Shown here: positions 12,934 to 20,078 of the stretch, one piece after another
How the letters are laid out: each line of letters begins with the position of its first letter
Position numbering within the stretch: position 1 is the stretch's first letter
Source of the DNA: a virus
Strand: one strand, 5' to 3'
DNA length: 40,772 nucleotides
IMG/VR virus record: IMGVR_UViG_3300042923_000433
Coordinates: 1-40,772 of that record
Program-made: the position numbers and the translations under genes
Notes under the pieces: generated by a model
The model's database searches: none
What the model was told of the DNA's origin: nothing
The model's input: the letters and a program-made list of their open reading frames with translations, nothing else

Positions 12934-13189
12934 CTTCGGCAACGTCCTTATCTGCCAGGTCCGAGGTGACGCTCTCGGATACCTGCGCTCTGATCTTGAT
13001 GTCGTAGTACGGGCTCGTGGCTTGCAGGCTCATCTCGAACGTCACCGGGATGTCGTCGCCAAACCCGGCGATGTCGACCTGTTCCAGGAACGCCCGGAAG
13101 TGCGCGATCGTGAGCTTGCGCGCTCCGTGTTCTGTCACGCACGCGACGACGTGGGTCGATGACGTGCTTGATGCGGTGCGTCGGATCAT
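12911..13189 (-). CDS. Hypothetical protein, 92 aa
   Basis: Not recognised. A 92-residue protein with a central motif (IAHFRAFLEQVDIAGFGDDI) and an acidic end. It shares its start with the exonuclease stop (TGATG) and overlaps the following gene by 23 bases. Its place between the exonuclease and the 183-residue protein suggests membership in the recombination module. Confidence 0.65.
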   Translation of the reverse strand: MIRRTASSTSSTHVVACVTEHGARKLTIAHFRAFLEQVDIAGFGDDIPVTFEMSLQATSPYYDIKIRAQVSESVTSDLADKDVAEDGHHEDG

Positions 13190-14040
13190 CAGACTGTGAT
13201 TTCCGTTCCGATTCCGTGGCGTTCGTCGAATGCCATAGCCGCCCACACGGGCGGTTCGAGGGTCTGTACTTCGTCGGGGTGACCGGGCCACACGTTCGAC
13301 GCTTCACACGCCGCGTACGTGGTGCGGGCGACCCGTGAGAGGGTGCGTCCCATCTCCTCGAACATGAGGCCGAGGCGGTGGACGGCGACGAGGTATGGGG
13401 CGGTCGTCTCAACTGCAACGAACACGAACTGGATCTCGCCGCCGTGGGGTCGGTACGCGTCCCGGTAAAATTCCTGCTGAACCTGATACCCGTACTTCAC
13501 GACCGTCTTCGTGAACGAATCCGCGTCCGCCCCATCACCCGTCGTCTTCAGGTCGATGCCGAACACACCCTGCGGTGTCTCCTCGGTGAGCGCGTCGAAC
13601 CGGGCACGCACAGGCACCCCGTCAACCTCACCGAACACGGACACCTCACGATGCCCCGGCAGTTCGAACAGGGCACGGGCGGTGGGGTGTGCGAGGACCG
13701 CCTGAGCCATTCCCCGGATGGGTCGCAGGTCGGCGGCTTTCATGGGGATCTTCCCCTCGAACCGCACAGCGGCAGCCCATTCCTTCGCCGCGTTCGTGGT
13801 CGCGTTGCCCCGCGCATCCAGCACGTCCCGCGGGTACTCGACCGCTTGCGCCCCAACCCCGAGGACTTCCGCATGAACGCATTTCCCGAGGTCGAAGGCT
13901 GCGCTGGTGTATTCGCGTCCCTGCCGGTACTTGAACTTCGCCGGCGACCCACCAAACTCCGGGAGAAGAAGTCGCGCCCCGGTGCTCGAAAGCTCGGGGC
14001 GCGAATGGTAATCCTGGTCGCTGAGATCCTGGAGAATCAC
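13189..14040 (-). CDS. RecE-like PD-(D/E)xK exonuclease
   Basis: A 283-residue nuclease of the YqaJ/RecE/RecB-like group. Seen: an N-terminal segment with SSTGARLLL and SPAKFKY, the helix DLGKCVHAEVLG (His in the family's GxxxH position), Asp in RARFDAL, and the catalytic D-x-K in FGIDLKTTGDG. These enzymes digest duplex ends to leave single strands for annealing recombination. GTG 14040 is chosen for AAGGA 6 bases upstream and GTGA coupling to the preceding gene. The neighbouring 92- and 183-residue genes are its likely partners. Confidence 0.85.
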   Translation of the reverse strand: MILQDLSDQDYHSRPELSSTGARLLLPEFGGSPAKFKYRQGREYTSAAFDLGKCVHAEVLGVGAQAVEYPRDVLDARGNATTNAAKEWAAAVRFEGKIPMKAADLRPIRGMAQAVLAHPTARALFELPGHREVSVFGEVDGVPVRARFDALTEETPQGVFGIDLKTTGDGADADSFTKTVVKYGYQVQQEFYRDAYRPHGGEIQFVFVAVETTAPYLVAVHRLGLMFEEMGRTLSRVARTTYAACEASNVWPGHPDEVQTLEPPVWAAMAFDERHGIGTEITV

Positions 14041-14561
14041 GAGTCGTCCTTGGGGTAGATGCGACGGGCGTCGGAAGTCAGTTCGAGAAACTTGCCGTCG
14101 ACCTCCACGCCGTTGCTTAGGTGGAACCGTCCGTCTGTGGTGACGAGAGCTGCTTCGGATTCCCCGCTCTCGTAGTCGATTTCCCAGACCTGGCCGGGCT
14201 TGGCGTCGTGCCATGAGGGTTTCGGTTCAGGGTGAGCATCGAAGTACGCCTTTGCGGCGCCGCCGAAGTTCCCCTCGAACGTGAGGCTTTCGCGAGCGTA
14301 GATACGTGCCTCGTCAAGCGCCTCTTCGTCGAAAACGCCGACCTCGCCCAGCTCGCCGTCTGGCACGACGATGTAGTTCTGGTTCTCGGGCCAGCGCCAC
14401 CGTCCGAGGCGTTCGTCTTCCTCAGCGCGGAAGAACTCACGCAGGGCGTCGACGACCTTTCCTCCCGCCAGACCGTTCCAGCCAAGTCGGTTGTGAAAGT
14501 CAAGGTCGCCGGCATCGTCAATGCGGACGCCAACCCCGTTGGATGACTTGAAATCCTTCAT
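14037..14561 (-). CDS. Hypothetical acidic protein, 174 aa
   Basis: Not recognised. A 174-residue acidic protein rich in Asp, Glu, Gly and Trp; the second half alternates short beta-like segments (GQVWEIDYESGESEAALV). GGAG is present about 8 bases before the ATG at 14561. It is coupled to the exonuclease by GTGA and to the HNH-AP2 gene by ATGA. No catalytic motif is evident. Confidence 0.7.
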   Translation of the reverse strand: MKDFKSSNGVGVRIDDAGDLDFHNRLGWNGLAGGKVVDALREFFRAEEDERLGRWRWPENQNYIVVPDGELGEVGVFDEEALDEARIYARESLTFEGNFGGAAKAYFDAHPEPKPSWHDAKPGQVWEIDYESGESEAALVTTDGRFHLSNGVEVDGKFLELTSDARRIYPKDDS

Positions 14562-15139
14562 GCGAGGTTCTCCTCTGAATGTGTGTACAGCCCGCGGCGG
14601 AGTTCCGTAGCGCGTTGCTTCGCGTCCTCTAGTTCGCGGAAGTAGCCACCATTGATGTGGCGACCGTTGTGCGTCACGGTCACCATCCAGCGCCGTCGCT
14701 GCGCCGCCCAGGTAACCCCACGGACGCCACTGGTGTTGTCTTTGCGGAGACCTACGTTCTCTGCGTTCTGTTTCTTCGTGGCGAGTCGGAGATGTCGCGG
14801 CTCGACGCACCGCCGATTGCGGCATCGGTGGTCGACAAGCATGCCGTCCGGAATCGTGGCGCCAGAGAGCATGAATGCGAACCGGTGCGCCTGTACAGTT
14901 CGGCCCTGCACAGATACTTGGCCGTAGCCGTGTGAGTTCACGGCGAGGTTCCAGTCCCTGCACTCGCCGCGTCGTGTGGTCTGCGCCCAGAACCATTCGG
15001 CGCTCGGGATCGAAGAGGCGCGTCGTGGCTTCAGGGGACGCATTTCCTCGCCCCGCCGCCGCTGTTCGTAGTGGGCCTTGCACATCCCAACGGCATGCGC
15101 ATCACGCGAACACCCGTCGAACGAGCAGTATTCGTTCAT
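14558..15139 (-). CDS. HNH endonuclease with AP2-type DNA-binding domain
   Basis: A 193-residue free-standing homing-type nuclease. Domains in order: a Cys/His cluster (CSFDGCSRDAHAVGMCKAHY), an HNH core (VDHRCRNRRCVEPRHL), and an AP2-like domain (GVRGVTWAAQRRRWMVTV, then GYFRELEDAKQRA). This HNH-AP2 fusion is a well-known mobile nuclease type in phages. AGGAG lies 5 bases before the ATG at 15139. It may spread itself between related phages; no interrupted gene is seen beside it. Confidence 0.88.
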   Translation of the reverse strand: MNEYCSFDGCSRDAHAVGMCKAHYEQRRRGEEMRPLKPRRASSIPSAEWFWAQTTRRGECRDWNLAVNSHGYGQVSVQGRTVQAHRFAFMLSGATIPDGMLVDHRCRNRRCVEPRHLRLATKKQNAENVGLRKDNTSGVRGVTWAAQRRRWMVTVTHNGRHINGGYFRELEDAKQRATELRRGLYTHSEENLA

Positions 15140-15291
15140 TGGTTCTCCTGGTGTCCTCTGGCCCATTCGACGCCAGCAAGGAACGCGTCGATCTCTGCGG
15201 CGACGATCAGGTTGGTGTCTTCGCCGAACACTGCGGACTGTTGTACGTATGCGCGTGCTGCGGCCGAAGCCACAGGATCAGTGGTGGTCAC
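15136..15291 (-). CDS. Hypothetical protein, 51 aa
   Basis: Not recognised. A 51-residue helical protein (AAARAYVQQSAVF, AAEIDAFLAGVEWARG). The GTG at 15291 forms a GTGA overlap with the upstream stop, and the stop overlaps the HNH-AP2 ATG. Supported by the stacking of starts and stops. Confidence 0.6.
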   Translation of the reverse strand: MTTTDPVASAAARAYVQQSAVFGEDTNLIVAAEIDAFLAGVEWARGHQENQ

Positions 15292-15677
15292 GGCTGGAAC
15301 CCTTCGAACTGGCGCTGAACGGCACCCATCACGTCCATGGCGGTGAGGTCTTCGATGTGTCGGCGTTCGCAGGGCTGCGGCACCTTCTCGAACCGGGGCA
15401 CGCCGTACTTCTCGCACAGGGCGAGGATGGTTCGGGCGACACCGCCGGTGGGACGGTCGCTGCCGTACGAGTAGGAGGATGAGCGCCCTTCAGAGTCCTT
15501 GAGCGTGTCCAGCGCCCGGATGCAACCGGCGAGGGCGTTCGCTTCGGGTACGGCTTTGGGTGCGGCGGGAATCCGTGCCTCAAGTTCTTCCACCTTGGCG
15601 GCGAGCGACTTGGCTCGGGATTCGGCTGCCGCAGCGGCCTCCAACAGTTGCGCCTTCGTGCGGCGATCTTCGGTCAT
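15288..15677 (-). CDS. Hypothetical coiled-coil protein, 129 aa
   Basis: A 129-residue protein whose first 37 residues form a likely coiled coil (LLEAAAAAESRAKSLAAKVE). The C-terminal half has CEKYG and CERRH, possibly a metal site. AGGAGG is well placed before the ATG at 15677. Not recognised as a named family; a scaffold or adaptor role is conceivable from the coil. Confidence 0.7.
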   Translation of the reverse strand: MTEDRRTKAQLLEAAAAAESRAKSLAAKVEELEARIPAAPKAVPEANALAGCIRALDTLKDSEGRSSSYSYGSDRPTGGVARTILALCEKYGVPRFEKVPQPCERRHIEDLTAMDVMGAVQRQFEGFQP

Positions 15678-15853
15678 GGGTTCCTCCTGGGTGAAAAGAT
15701 CACCGTCAACACGGCGTGGACAATGAGGGCGATCAGTAACCCGTCCCTGACCGCCAACGCAACAACATGGGCTTTATGGAGCCGTTTCTGTGTCCCGTAA
15801 CCATCGAGAGCAGGACGACGACCCCAACGACGAGCGGGAGGCAAGATCGTCAC
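15674..15853 (-). CDS. Small membrane protein, 59 aa
   Basis: A 59-residue protein with a basic N-terminal half (RRWGRRPALDGYGTQKRLHK) and one hydrophobic segment (GLLIALIVHAVLTVIF) near the C-terminus, ending in SPRRNP. It starts at a GTG 2 bases after the preceding stop and overlaps the next gene by ATGA. Probably a single-pass inner-membrane protein with both ends charged. Function unknown. Confidence 0.6.
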   Translation of the reverse strand: MTILPPARRWGRRPALDGYGTQKRLHKAHVVALAVRDGLLIALIVHAVLTVIFSPRRNP

Positions 15854-15855
15854 GG

Positions 15856-16065
15856 CTAGTCCCCGGCGTTGGAGGTGAGCCGGCCTCGCGGCCTCGGGGC
15901 TCCGACACTGAAGCTGGTGCCCCACTGCGAGTACCGCCGGATGACAGCCCAGATCTCTGACTGGAAAGCGACGAAGTCCCCACCGCGAATCTCGGCCACC
16001 GAGATCTCGATACGCAGGTTGTCCGCTGGCGGGTCGTACGTCTCGATGCGCTGCTCGGTTCCCAT
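15856..16065 (-). CDS. Hypothetical protein, 69 aa
   Basis: Not recognised. A 69-residue protein with a beta-rich first half (NLRIEISVAEIRGGDF) and an Arg/Pro/Gly tail. The ATG at 16065 has only a weak ribosome-binding site (AGG about 8 bases away). It is the first gene after the large hairpin at 16090-16122, so it may begin a transcription unit. Confidence 0.6.
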   Translation of the reverse strand: MGTEQRIETYDPPADNLRIEISVAEIRGGDFVAFQSEIWAVIRRYSQWGTSFSVGAPRPRGRLTSNAGD

Positions 16066-16089
16066 TTGCTTGCCTAACGTGGAAGGAGT

Positions 16090-16122
16090 GGGGGCCGGTC
16101 ATCGGAGTGAAGACCGGCCCCC
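16090..16122. terminator. Strong hairpin, terminator or processing site
   Basis: A perfect 11-bp inverted repeat GGGGGCCGGTC / GACCGGCCCCC around an 11-base loop, in the 84-base gap between the MGCDIH-type gene and the 69-residue gene. There is no T-run on either strand. It may stop or slow leftward transcription in a GC-rich host, or protect the upstream mRNA end. Confidence 0.55.
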
Positions 16123-16149
16123 GTGGGGTTGGGGATATTCAGTTGTGGG

Positions 16150-16953
16150 TCAGTTGTCGAAGCCGAAGACGATTCGGATGCGGTCGTGCGAGATGCCGCC
16201 GTGGCCGTACCACCCGGGCTCGGCCTGCGACGGGTCGGCGGAAAGGTCGGCGGCGTAGCGAATGAGCGCCGCGATAGCGTCCCGCAACTCCTTGACGCTG
16301 TCAGTCAGCGTGTCGGTCCATACGTACTGCACGTACGTCCGGGGCTTTCGCGCGAGAACTTCCGTCACGTCGTTGCCGCGCCGCTGCCAGCCTGCCGCGA
16401 GCTCTAGGTCGTCCGCGGTGATCTCGGCGCGGCTCCCCGCCTCGTACGCCTCGACCGTCAACGTCTGGATACCGAAGCCGCCGACTGAACCACTCCACTC
16501 GGACGGCTTTTCGCCCGTGCGCTTGATCTCCTCGTATGCCTCGTCGCTGATTGCGCCCGTGCGGACCATCTCCTGATCGAACAGCCCGGCCGCCTCGAAC
16601 GCGATGAGTTCCGCGAGCGTGAAGTAGGAGTGGCTGTGCATGTCTATGCCCCAACCGTCGACCTCGGCGAGCCACGCATAGCTCGCGTCTTCGGGAACCC
16701 CGCGAGGCGGCGCGAGCGGGCGGATCGGGTCACAGCGCTTGACGCCCGCGAAGCCCGTTCCGTTCCGCACGTCCGCGAGCAGCGCGAACAGGTCATAGTT
16801 CCTGCCGTCGAGCGGCGTGTTCGTCTTCTTGTCGCCGTAGTAGCTCGGGAAGATCTGGTCATCGAGTGGGGTCCAGCGCGAGGTTGGAGTCTCGCCGCGG
16901 CGCGCGTAGCGCTCCCGGTAGACCTCGACCATCGAGTGAATGTCGCATCCCAT
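16150..16953 (-). CDS. MGCDIH-type conserved hypothetical protein, 267 aa
   Basis: A 267-residue protein opening with MGCDIHSMVEVY. I recall this Cys-Asp-Ile-His start from phage and bacterial proteins of unknown function. A second conserved-looking block is DGWGIDMHSHSYFTLAEL, with Asp and His residues that could bind a metal together with the N-terminal C/D/H; the C-terminal GHGGISHDRIRI adds more His. AGGAG lies 7 bases before the ATG. A hydrolase-like metal site is a guess from these residues. It is flanked on both sides by noncoding DNA, so it may be a separately acquired gene. Confidence 0.75.
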   Translation of the reverse strand: MGCDIHSMVEVYRERYARRGETPTSRWTPLDDQIFPSYYGDKKTNTPLDGRNYDLFALLADVRNGTGFAGVKRCDPIRPLAPPRGVPEDASYAWLAEVDGWGIDMHSHSYFTLAELIAFEAAGLFDQEMVRTGAISDEAYEEIKRTGEKPSEWSGSVGGFGIQTLTVEAYEAGSRAEITADDLELAAGWQRRGNDVTEVLARKPRTYVQYVWTDTLTDSVKELRDAIAALIRYAADLSADPSQAEPGWYGHGGISHDRIRIVFGFDN

Positions 16954-17472
16954 GTCGGACTCCTTTGCTTGATGGACGGTGAATGCGTGCGCGCCGTGGA
17001 CTGGCCCACGGTGTACTGCCTGGTTCGCGCGGCGTCTTCATTTCCCCGACTTGTTCGTTCAGCACTCCATCCGCACGGTGGCGTTCAGTGCCCGACAAGT
17101 TCGTTCAGGAAATCCCTCGACGCGATGTATCAGGGCACCGCTCGGGTGCTCCTGGAAATCGTTGGTTCCCTTCGACAAGAACCCCCACCTCAACAGCGCC
17201 GCATCTCACCAGCGAACGCCCGTAGACAGATGGTCTATTCGTCGCCGCCCTGCTCCTGACCGGCCCCTGAGCGGGGATCGGAGAGCCCTTGAACCCTTGG
17301 TTCCTCACCCGTACAGGGGTGTGGTGGTTCATCGGATTGCCCTGCATCCACAGGACGGCTATGTAGTTTCTTGCGTGCATTGCTCCCGCCGTGATGCGGG
17401 TGTCGGACTGCTCCGAGGCAATGCGGTAGCCAGGCTTCGACGCGTACGCCGAAGTAGAAGGCTCGAGGCGGG
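16954..17472. other. Region without a confident gene
   Basis: About 520 bases with only weak reading frames. Minus frames ending at 17105 and 17235 have low third-position GC and no good ribosome-binding sites; a plus frame from 16973 likewise. A 17-base near-repeat (CCGACTTGTTCGTTCAG at 17046-17062 and CCGACAAGTTCGTTCAG at 17092-17108, two mismatches) stands upstream of the leftward 267-residue gene and could be a protein-binding site pair. Otherwise I see nothing firm here. Confidence 0.4.
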
Positions 17473-17715
17473 TTATTCGCGGTCGGCGGGAAGTGTCTCC
17501 AACACCGGATCAACCGGGTCGCCGAACGTGTACGCTTCCCCCGTGCCAGGGTGCGCAACCCACAAATGCCGGGAACCCCAATGGACGGTGTACGAAACCC
17601 CGTCAATAGCGACGACGATGCCGTGCGGGTTGTGGCCTAGGTAGGTGGCGGGGAGTTCCCCGATCTCGTCGCGGAAGATGACCGGGTCACCCACACACAG
17701 GGTTGCCGCGTTCAT
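17473..17715 (-). CDS. Hypothetical protein, 80 aa, SH3-like composition
   Basis: An 80-residue beta-rich protein (VGDPVIFRDEIGELPATYLG then VAIDGVSYTVHWGS), with the alternating pattern of a small barrel such as an SH3 or KOW-like fold. It overlaps the 152-residue gene by ATGA. Not recognised; followed by a long gene-free stretch, so it ends the first early cluster. Confidence 0.7.
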   Translation of the reverse strand: MNAATLCVGDPVIFRDEIGELPATYLGHNPHGIVVAIDGVSYTVHWGSRHLWVAHPGTGEAYTFGDPVDPVLETLPADRE

Positions 17716-18170
17716 CGTGCCGCCTCCGCAGCTTCGAGAGCGGCGCGCGCCAGTTCGGTAGCGCTCATCGGGGACGGTCCATGGCAGTTAGAGCAGGCGT
17801 TAGTTCCGTGCGTTCCGCAGCCCATGCCGTCCCAGTGCATAGACTCGAGAGCCTCTGCGACGGCCCGGACCTGTGCGTCGGTGATCGGCCCCTGTCGGCG
17901 GAAACCAGCAGCCAGTACCGCGTCCGAAACCTTGTAGCAAGCACCAGAGGTGTCCGACAGGGACTGGAGAGTGTCGTCGATGATGTCGGCCAGCGCTTCG
18001 CGTTCGTCGGCGGGGACCGGCTCATCGAGCAGGGCGCGGAGAGCGGTGCGTAGTTCAACCTCGTACGGCGTCAGCACCGACGTGTGGTTGTCGCGGACGA
18101 CGATTTGCAGGGCTTCGTCCAGCACCATCACCCGGTCGAGTGCGGCGCGGGCTTCGTCTCGTGCGTTCAT
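17712..18170 (-). CDS. Hypothetical protein, 152 aa, ITDAQV family
   Basis: A 152-residue protein with an acidic helical N-terminal part, a segment RRQGPITDAQVRAVAEAL, a Cys/His cluster (CGTHGTNACSNCHG) and an Ala-rich end (ARAALEAAEAAR). The ITDAQV segment and the Ala-rich end recur in the rightward gene at 22619-22876 (APITDAQVTAAMNAL and LEAARDAS), so the two are probably related. Such proteins are frequent in actinophages, function unknown. ATG 18170 overlaps the upstream stop. Confidence 0.72.
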   Translation of the reverse strand: MNARDEARAALDRVMVLDEALQIVVRDNHTSVLTPYEVELRTALRALLDEPVPADEREALADIIDDTLQSLSDTSGACYKVSDAVLAAGFRRQGPITDAQVRAVAEALESMHWDGMGCGTHGTNACSNCHGPSPMSATELARAALEAAEAAR

Positions 18171-18292
18171 GACACACCTCCTGATGCGTCCCAACCAGCG
18201 TTAAACACGGTCTGCGCCAACTCCAGTCCGAGTTCCGACAACGGTTCAAGGGTCAACGTGAACTGTGCGAACGCGAACTCACGATCACTCAT
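18167..18292 (-). CDS. Hypothetical protein, 41 aa
   Basis: A 41-residue frame (starting MSDREFAFAQFTLTLEP) joined by ATGA overlaps to genes on both sides. An amphipathic helix (LSELGLELAQTVF) is visible. It has no other recognisable feature. Its support is the exact fit into the overlapping series. Confidence 0.55.
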   Translation of the reverse strand: MSDREFAFAQFTLTLEPLSELGLELAQTVFNAGWDASGGVS

Positions 18293-18441
18293 GACACACG
18301 CTCCCGAACATCCAACGACCCGAGCGCGTCCGGGTGAGACTCGTCAATCCGCTCCGACTCGAACAGGCACGCGAGACCCCAGCAGATGGAGAGGACGAAC
18401 AAGCCGCCGATCCACGCGAGAAGAGTGCCGCCATCAAACAT
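18289..18441 (-). CDS. Small membrane protein, 50 aa
   Basis: A 50-residue single-pass membrane protein: hydrophobic residues 7-27 (LLAWIGGLFVLSICWGLACL) and a polar, acidic C-terminal tail. It is coupled by ATGA overlaps to the HNH gene upstream and the 41-residue gene downstream. Function unknown. Confidence 0.65.
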   Translation of the reverse strand: MFDGGTLLAWIGGLFVLSICWGLACLFESERIDESHPDALGSLDVRERVS

Positions 18442-18917
18442 CAGAAGGCCTCCCCTAGCAGCGCGCGGTAGCGCGGCAGTTGCCGGCACTTGATCTTCGA
18501 GACGGTCTGGCGGTGTACGCCGAAGTCCGCAGCTATCTCTGCCTGCGTCCAGCGCCCCGTTCGGACCCGGCGGTCGATCTCGCGGACCTGCTCGTCGGTG
18601 AGTGCGTTGGGGTGTGCCGCGCGAGCCGCGGCGAGATTCAGCCGGCCCTTGTCCCGAGCGTCTCGCATGTTGTCGGAGCGGGATCCGAGGAACAGGTGTC
18701 GCGGGTTGACGCAGATGCGGTTATCGCACGTGTGGCAGACGTCGGTACGCGGCGGGATGTCGCCGTGGGTGAGGAGCCACGAAGCACGGTGCGTATCGAT
18801 CGCCCGCCCCTCGTGCTTCACCTTGCCGTAGCCGGTAGGAGAGGAAGCCCCCTGCCATTCGACACACCCGGTGGTGGCGTCAGAAGTCGTGCGGGAGAAG
18901 AAGTGAACGATATCCAT
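18441..18917 (-). CDS. HNH endonuclease with C-terminal helix-turn-helix
   Basis: A 158-residue nuclease: HNH core CHTCDNRICVNPRHLFLG near residues 60-78, preceded by THRASWLL as in HNH_3 proteins, and followed by a helix-turn-helix (WTQAEIAADFGVHRQTVSKI) near the C-terminus. The combination is typical of free-standing homing-type nucleases. ATG 18917 shares bases with the stop of the regulator gene (TGATG); the longer upstream frame is a shadow of that gene. It is the second gene of the early leftward transcript. Confidence 0.87.
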   Translation of the reverse strand: MDIVHFFSRTTSDATTGCVEWQGASSPTGYGKVKHEGRAIDTHRASWLLTHGDIPPRTDVCHTCDNRICVNPRHLFLGSRSDNMRDARDKGRLNLAAARAAHPNALTDEQVREIDRRVRTGRWTQAEIAADFGVHRQTVSKIKCRQLPRYRALLGEAF

Positions 18918-19342
18918 CACGCCACCCGCCTTCTCGACCGGGACCGCGCGGACTGTGCCCACGGGTCTGCCTTCGGGGTCTTGACGTGCGCTTTGACCTC
19001 TGAAGGGAAGAAGCGCCAAACGCCCTTCATCTTGAAGCCAGGAATGTCGCCCTCGCGGGCCATCCGGTAGATCGTGTCCGTCGAAACGCCGAGCAGGGAC
19101 GCAATCTGCGGGATCCCCACGGCAACCTCTTCCGTCCCATGAATGAGAAACGGGAGCTCGCATCCAAGGGCCCCGGCGATGACCGCAGCGTCCTCAAACG
19201 TGAGGGTCTGGCTGCCGTCCACGATGACTGCCTGAAGCTTCTCGACGTCGATGCCGGATGCCTGCGCCAGCCAGTCGTAGTCGCGCCCCTGGGAGGCGAG
19301 GAGCCGGCTGATGTGCTGTGCCGGTAGTGACTGGTGTCTCAT
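18917..19342 (-). CDS. Two-domain Cro/excisionase-like regulator
   Basis: The first gene of the leftward early transcript, 141 residues with two DNA-binding domains. Residues 10-65 look like a Cro/CI-type HTH (DYDWLAQASGIDVEKLQAVI ... LTFEDAAVIAGALG). Residues 75-120 are an excisionase/MerR-type winged helix (IPQIASLLGVSTDTIYRM, then IPGFKMKGVWRF). The promoter's -10 is 7 bases from the ATG, so the mRNA is probably leaderless, and a perfect operator covers the start codon. It could repress the lysogeny genes as Cro and help the integrase excise as Xis in one protein. That dual role is inferred. Confidence 0.75.
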   Translation of the reverse strand: MRHQSLPAQHISRLLASQGRDYDWLAQASGIDVEKLQAVIVDGSQTLTFEDAAVIAGALGCELPFLIHGTEEVAVGIPQIASLLGVSTDTIYRMAREGDIPGFKMKGVWRFFPSEVKAHVKTPKADPWAQSARSRSRRRVA

Positions 19343-19378
19343 AAGTGAGACAGTACGCCGCGCGGAGTGCGCTGTCTA
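19335..19378 (-). promoter_or_regulatory. Early leftward promoter and operator
   Basis: On the minus strand TAGACA (19373-19378) and TACTGT (19350-19355) are 17 bases apart, with the ATG 7 bases after the -10. A perfect palindrome TGTCTCA-TAAG-TGAGACA (19335-19352) covers the -10 edge and the start codon. The half-site TGTCT recurs within the -35 box, and TGAGAC appears again near 19425. This is the natural target of the immunity repressor, of the regulator itself, or of both. Confidence 0.7.
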
Positions 19379-19493
19379 CCGCTTGATACGGCCAATCTGC
19401 GGAACTTCGGATTCCCACTATTGAGACTCGCAAGGCTTGTAGGATTCCTCAGGTATCAGGCCCGGAAATGGGAACTCTCAGGAACCGTGACTG

Positions 19494-19507
19494 TAGAATC
19501 GACGCCC
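19494..19507 (+). promoter_or_regulatory. Promoter -10 of a leaderless repressor gene
   Basis: TAGAAT at 19494-19499 lies 8 bases before the ATG at 19508, in the right place for transcription to start at or next to the start codon. No clear -35 box is seen 16-18 bases upstream. There is no ribosome-binding site before the ATG, which agrees with a leaderless mRNA, common in actinobacteria and usual for phage repressors. Confidence 0.5.
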
Positions 19508-19783
19508 ATGGGGACTGCCACTCGCAGGGAAGTCGCGCGTGCGCGCACGGTAGAAGTTATGCGAATGATCCAAGAGAACATCGCTAACGATGAAGCTGTG
19601 AACGTAAAGCGTGCCGCCGAAGAAGCGGGCGTGGCGCGATCCACGTTCTACCGCTGGCTGAAAACGCCGCCGGCGAAGATCGACGTGATCCAGGTGGCGA
19701 GCCTGGCCGACCACCTACACGAGGCTTACGGCCACCCCAACTTCGCTGCACTCTGGCGCGACGTCGAGGCTCGAATCAAGTAG
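19508..19783 (+). CDS. HTH protein, immunity repressor candidate, 91 aa
   Basis: A 91-residue protein divergent from the Cro/Xis-like gene, the usual place of an immunity repressor. An N-terminal helical region is followed by a helix-turn-helix (VKRAAEEAGVARSTFYRWLK) near residues 36-56 and further helices that could form a dimer interface. It is short for a CI-type repressor and has no self-cleavage domain. ATG 19508 is chosen over the longer upstream frame because TAGAAT lies 8 bases before it and the longer frame has no ribosome-binding site. Role inferred from position and HTH. Confidence 0.65.
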   Translation: MGTATRREVARARTVEVMRMIQENIANDEAVNVKRAAEEAGVARSTFYRWLKTPPAKIDVIQVASLADHLHEAYGHPNFAALWRDVEARIK

Positions 19784-19806
19784 CACCGCGAACTCGAGCA
19801 AGGTCA

Positions 19807-20014
19807 GCGAGCACTCTTCTCCCGGCTTCTTTGCCGGGCAGATGAGCTCGCAGCTAAGGCCCCGACCGCAAACGCTCATATGTATCTTCCCCCCAAGGAA
19901 CGCCCCGAAATCCCCCGTGGGGATGGCGCTTCCCTACGGCTTGGAAGAACCATAACCCGCCCCACAGACACGTGGGGTGCGAAGTGTCGCCAATCTCGTC
20001 CCCCATTCGGGGGA
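19807..20014. other. Gene-free stretch with four successive hairpins
   Basis: After the repressor stop there is a two-tier hairpin (GCGAGC 19807-19812 with GCTCGC 19846-19851, enclosing CCCGGC-TTCTTT-GCCGGG at 19821-19838). Then follow ATCCCC-CGT-GGGGAT (19910-19924), CCCCAC-AGACAC-GTGGGG (19960-19977) and TCCCCC-ATTC-GGGGGA (19999-20014). All stems are perfect 6-mers. No reading frame is convincing. The first may terminate the repressor transcript; the series could also be a structured RNA. Confidence 0.5.
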
Positions 20015-20078
20015 CAAATCGGGACATTTAGGTAACGATTTGGTAACTCGCTAGCCTAGTTGCACGATCTAACGTCGT

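Noticed and set aside
16973-17259. Plus-strand gene in the empty stretch after the MGCDIH-type gene
   Set aside because: No ribosome-binding site, mixed third positions and no neighbour in that orientation.
17105-17332. Minus-strand frame starting MNHHTPVRVR in the same empty stretch
   Set aside because: Low third-position GC and no overlap or good ribosome-binding site, unlike all accepted neighbours.
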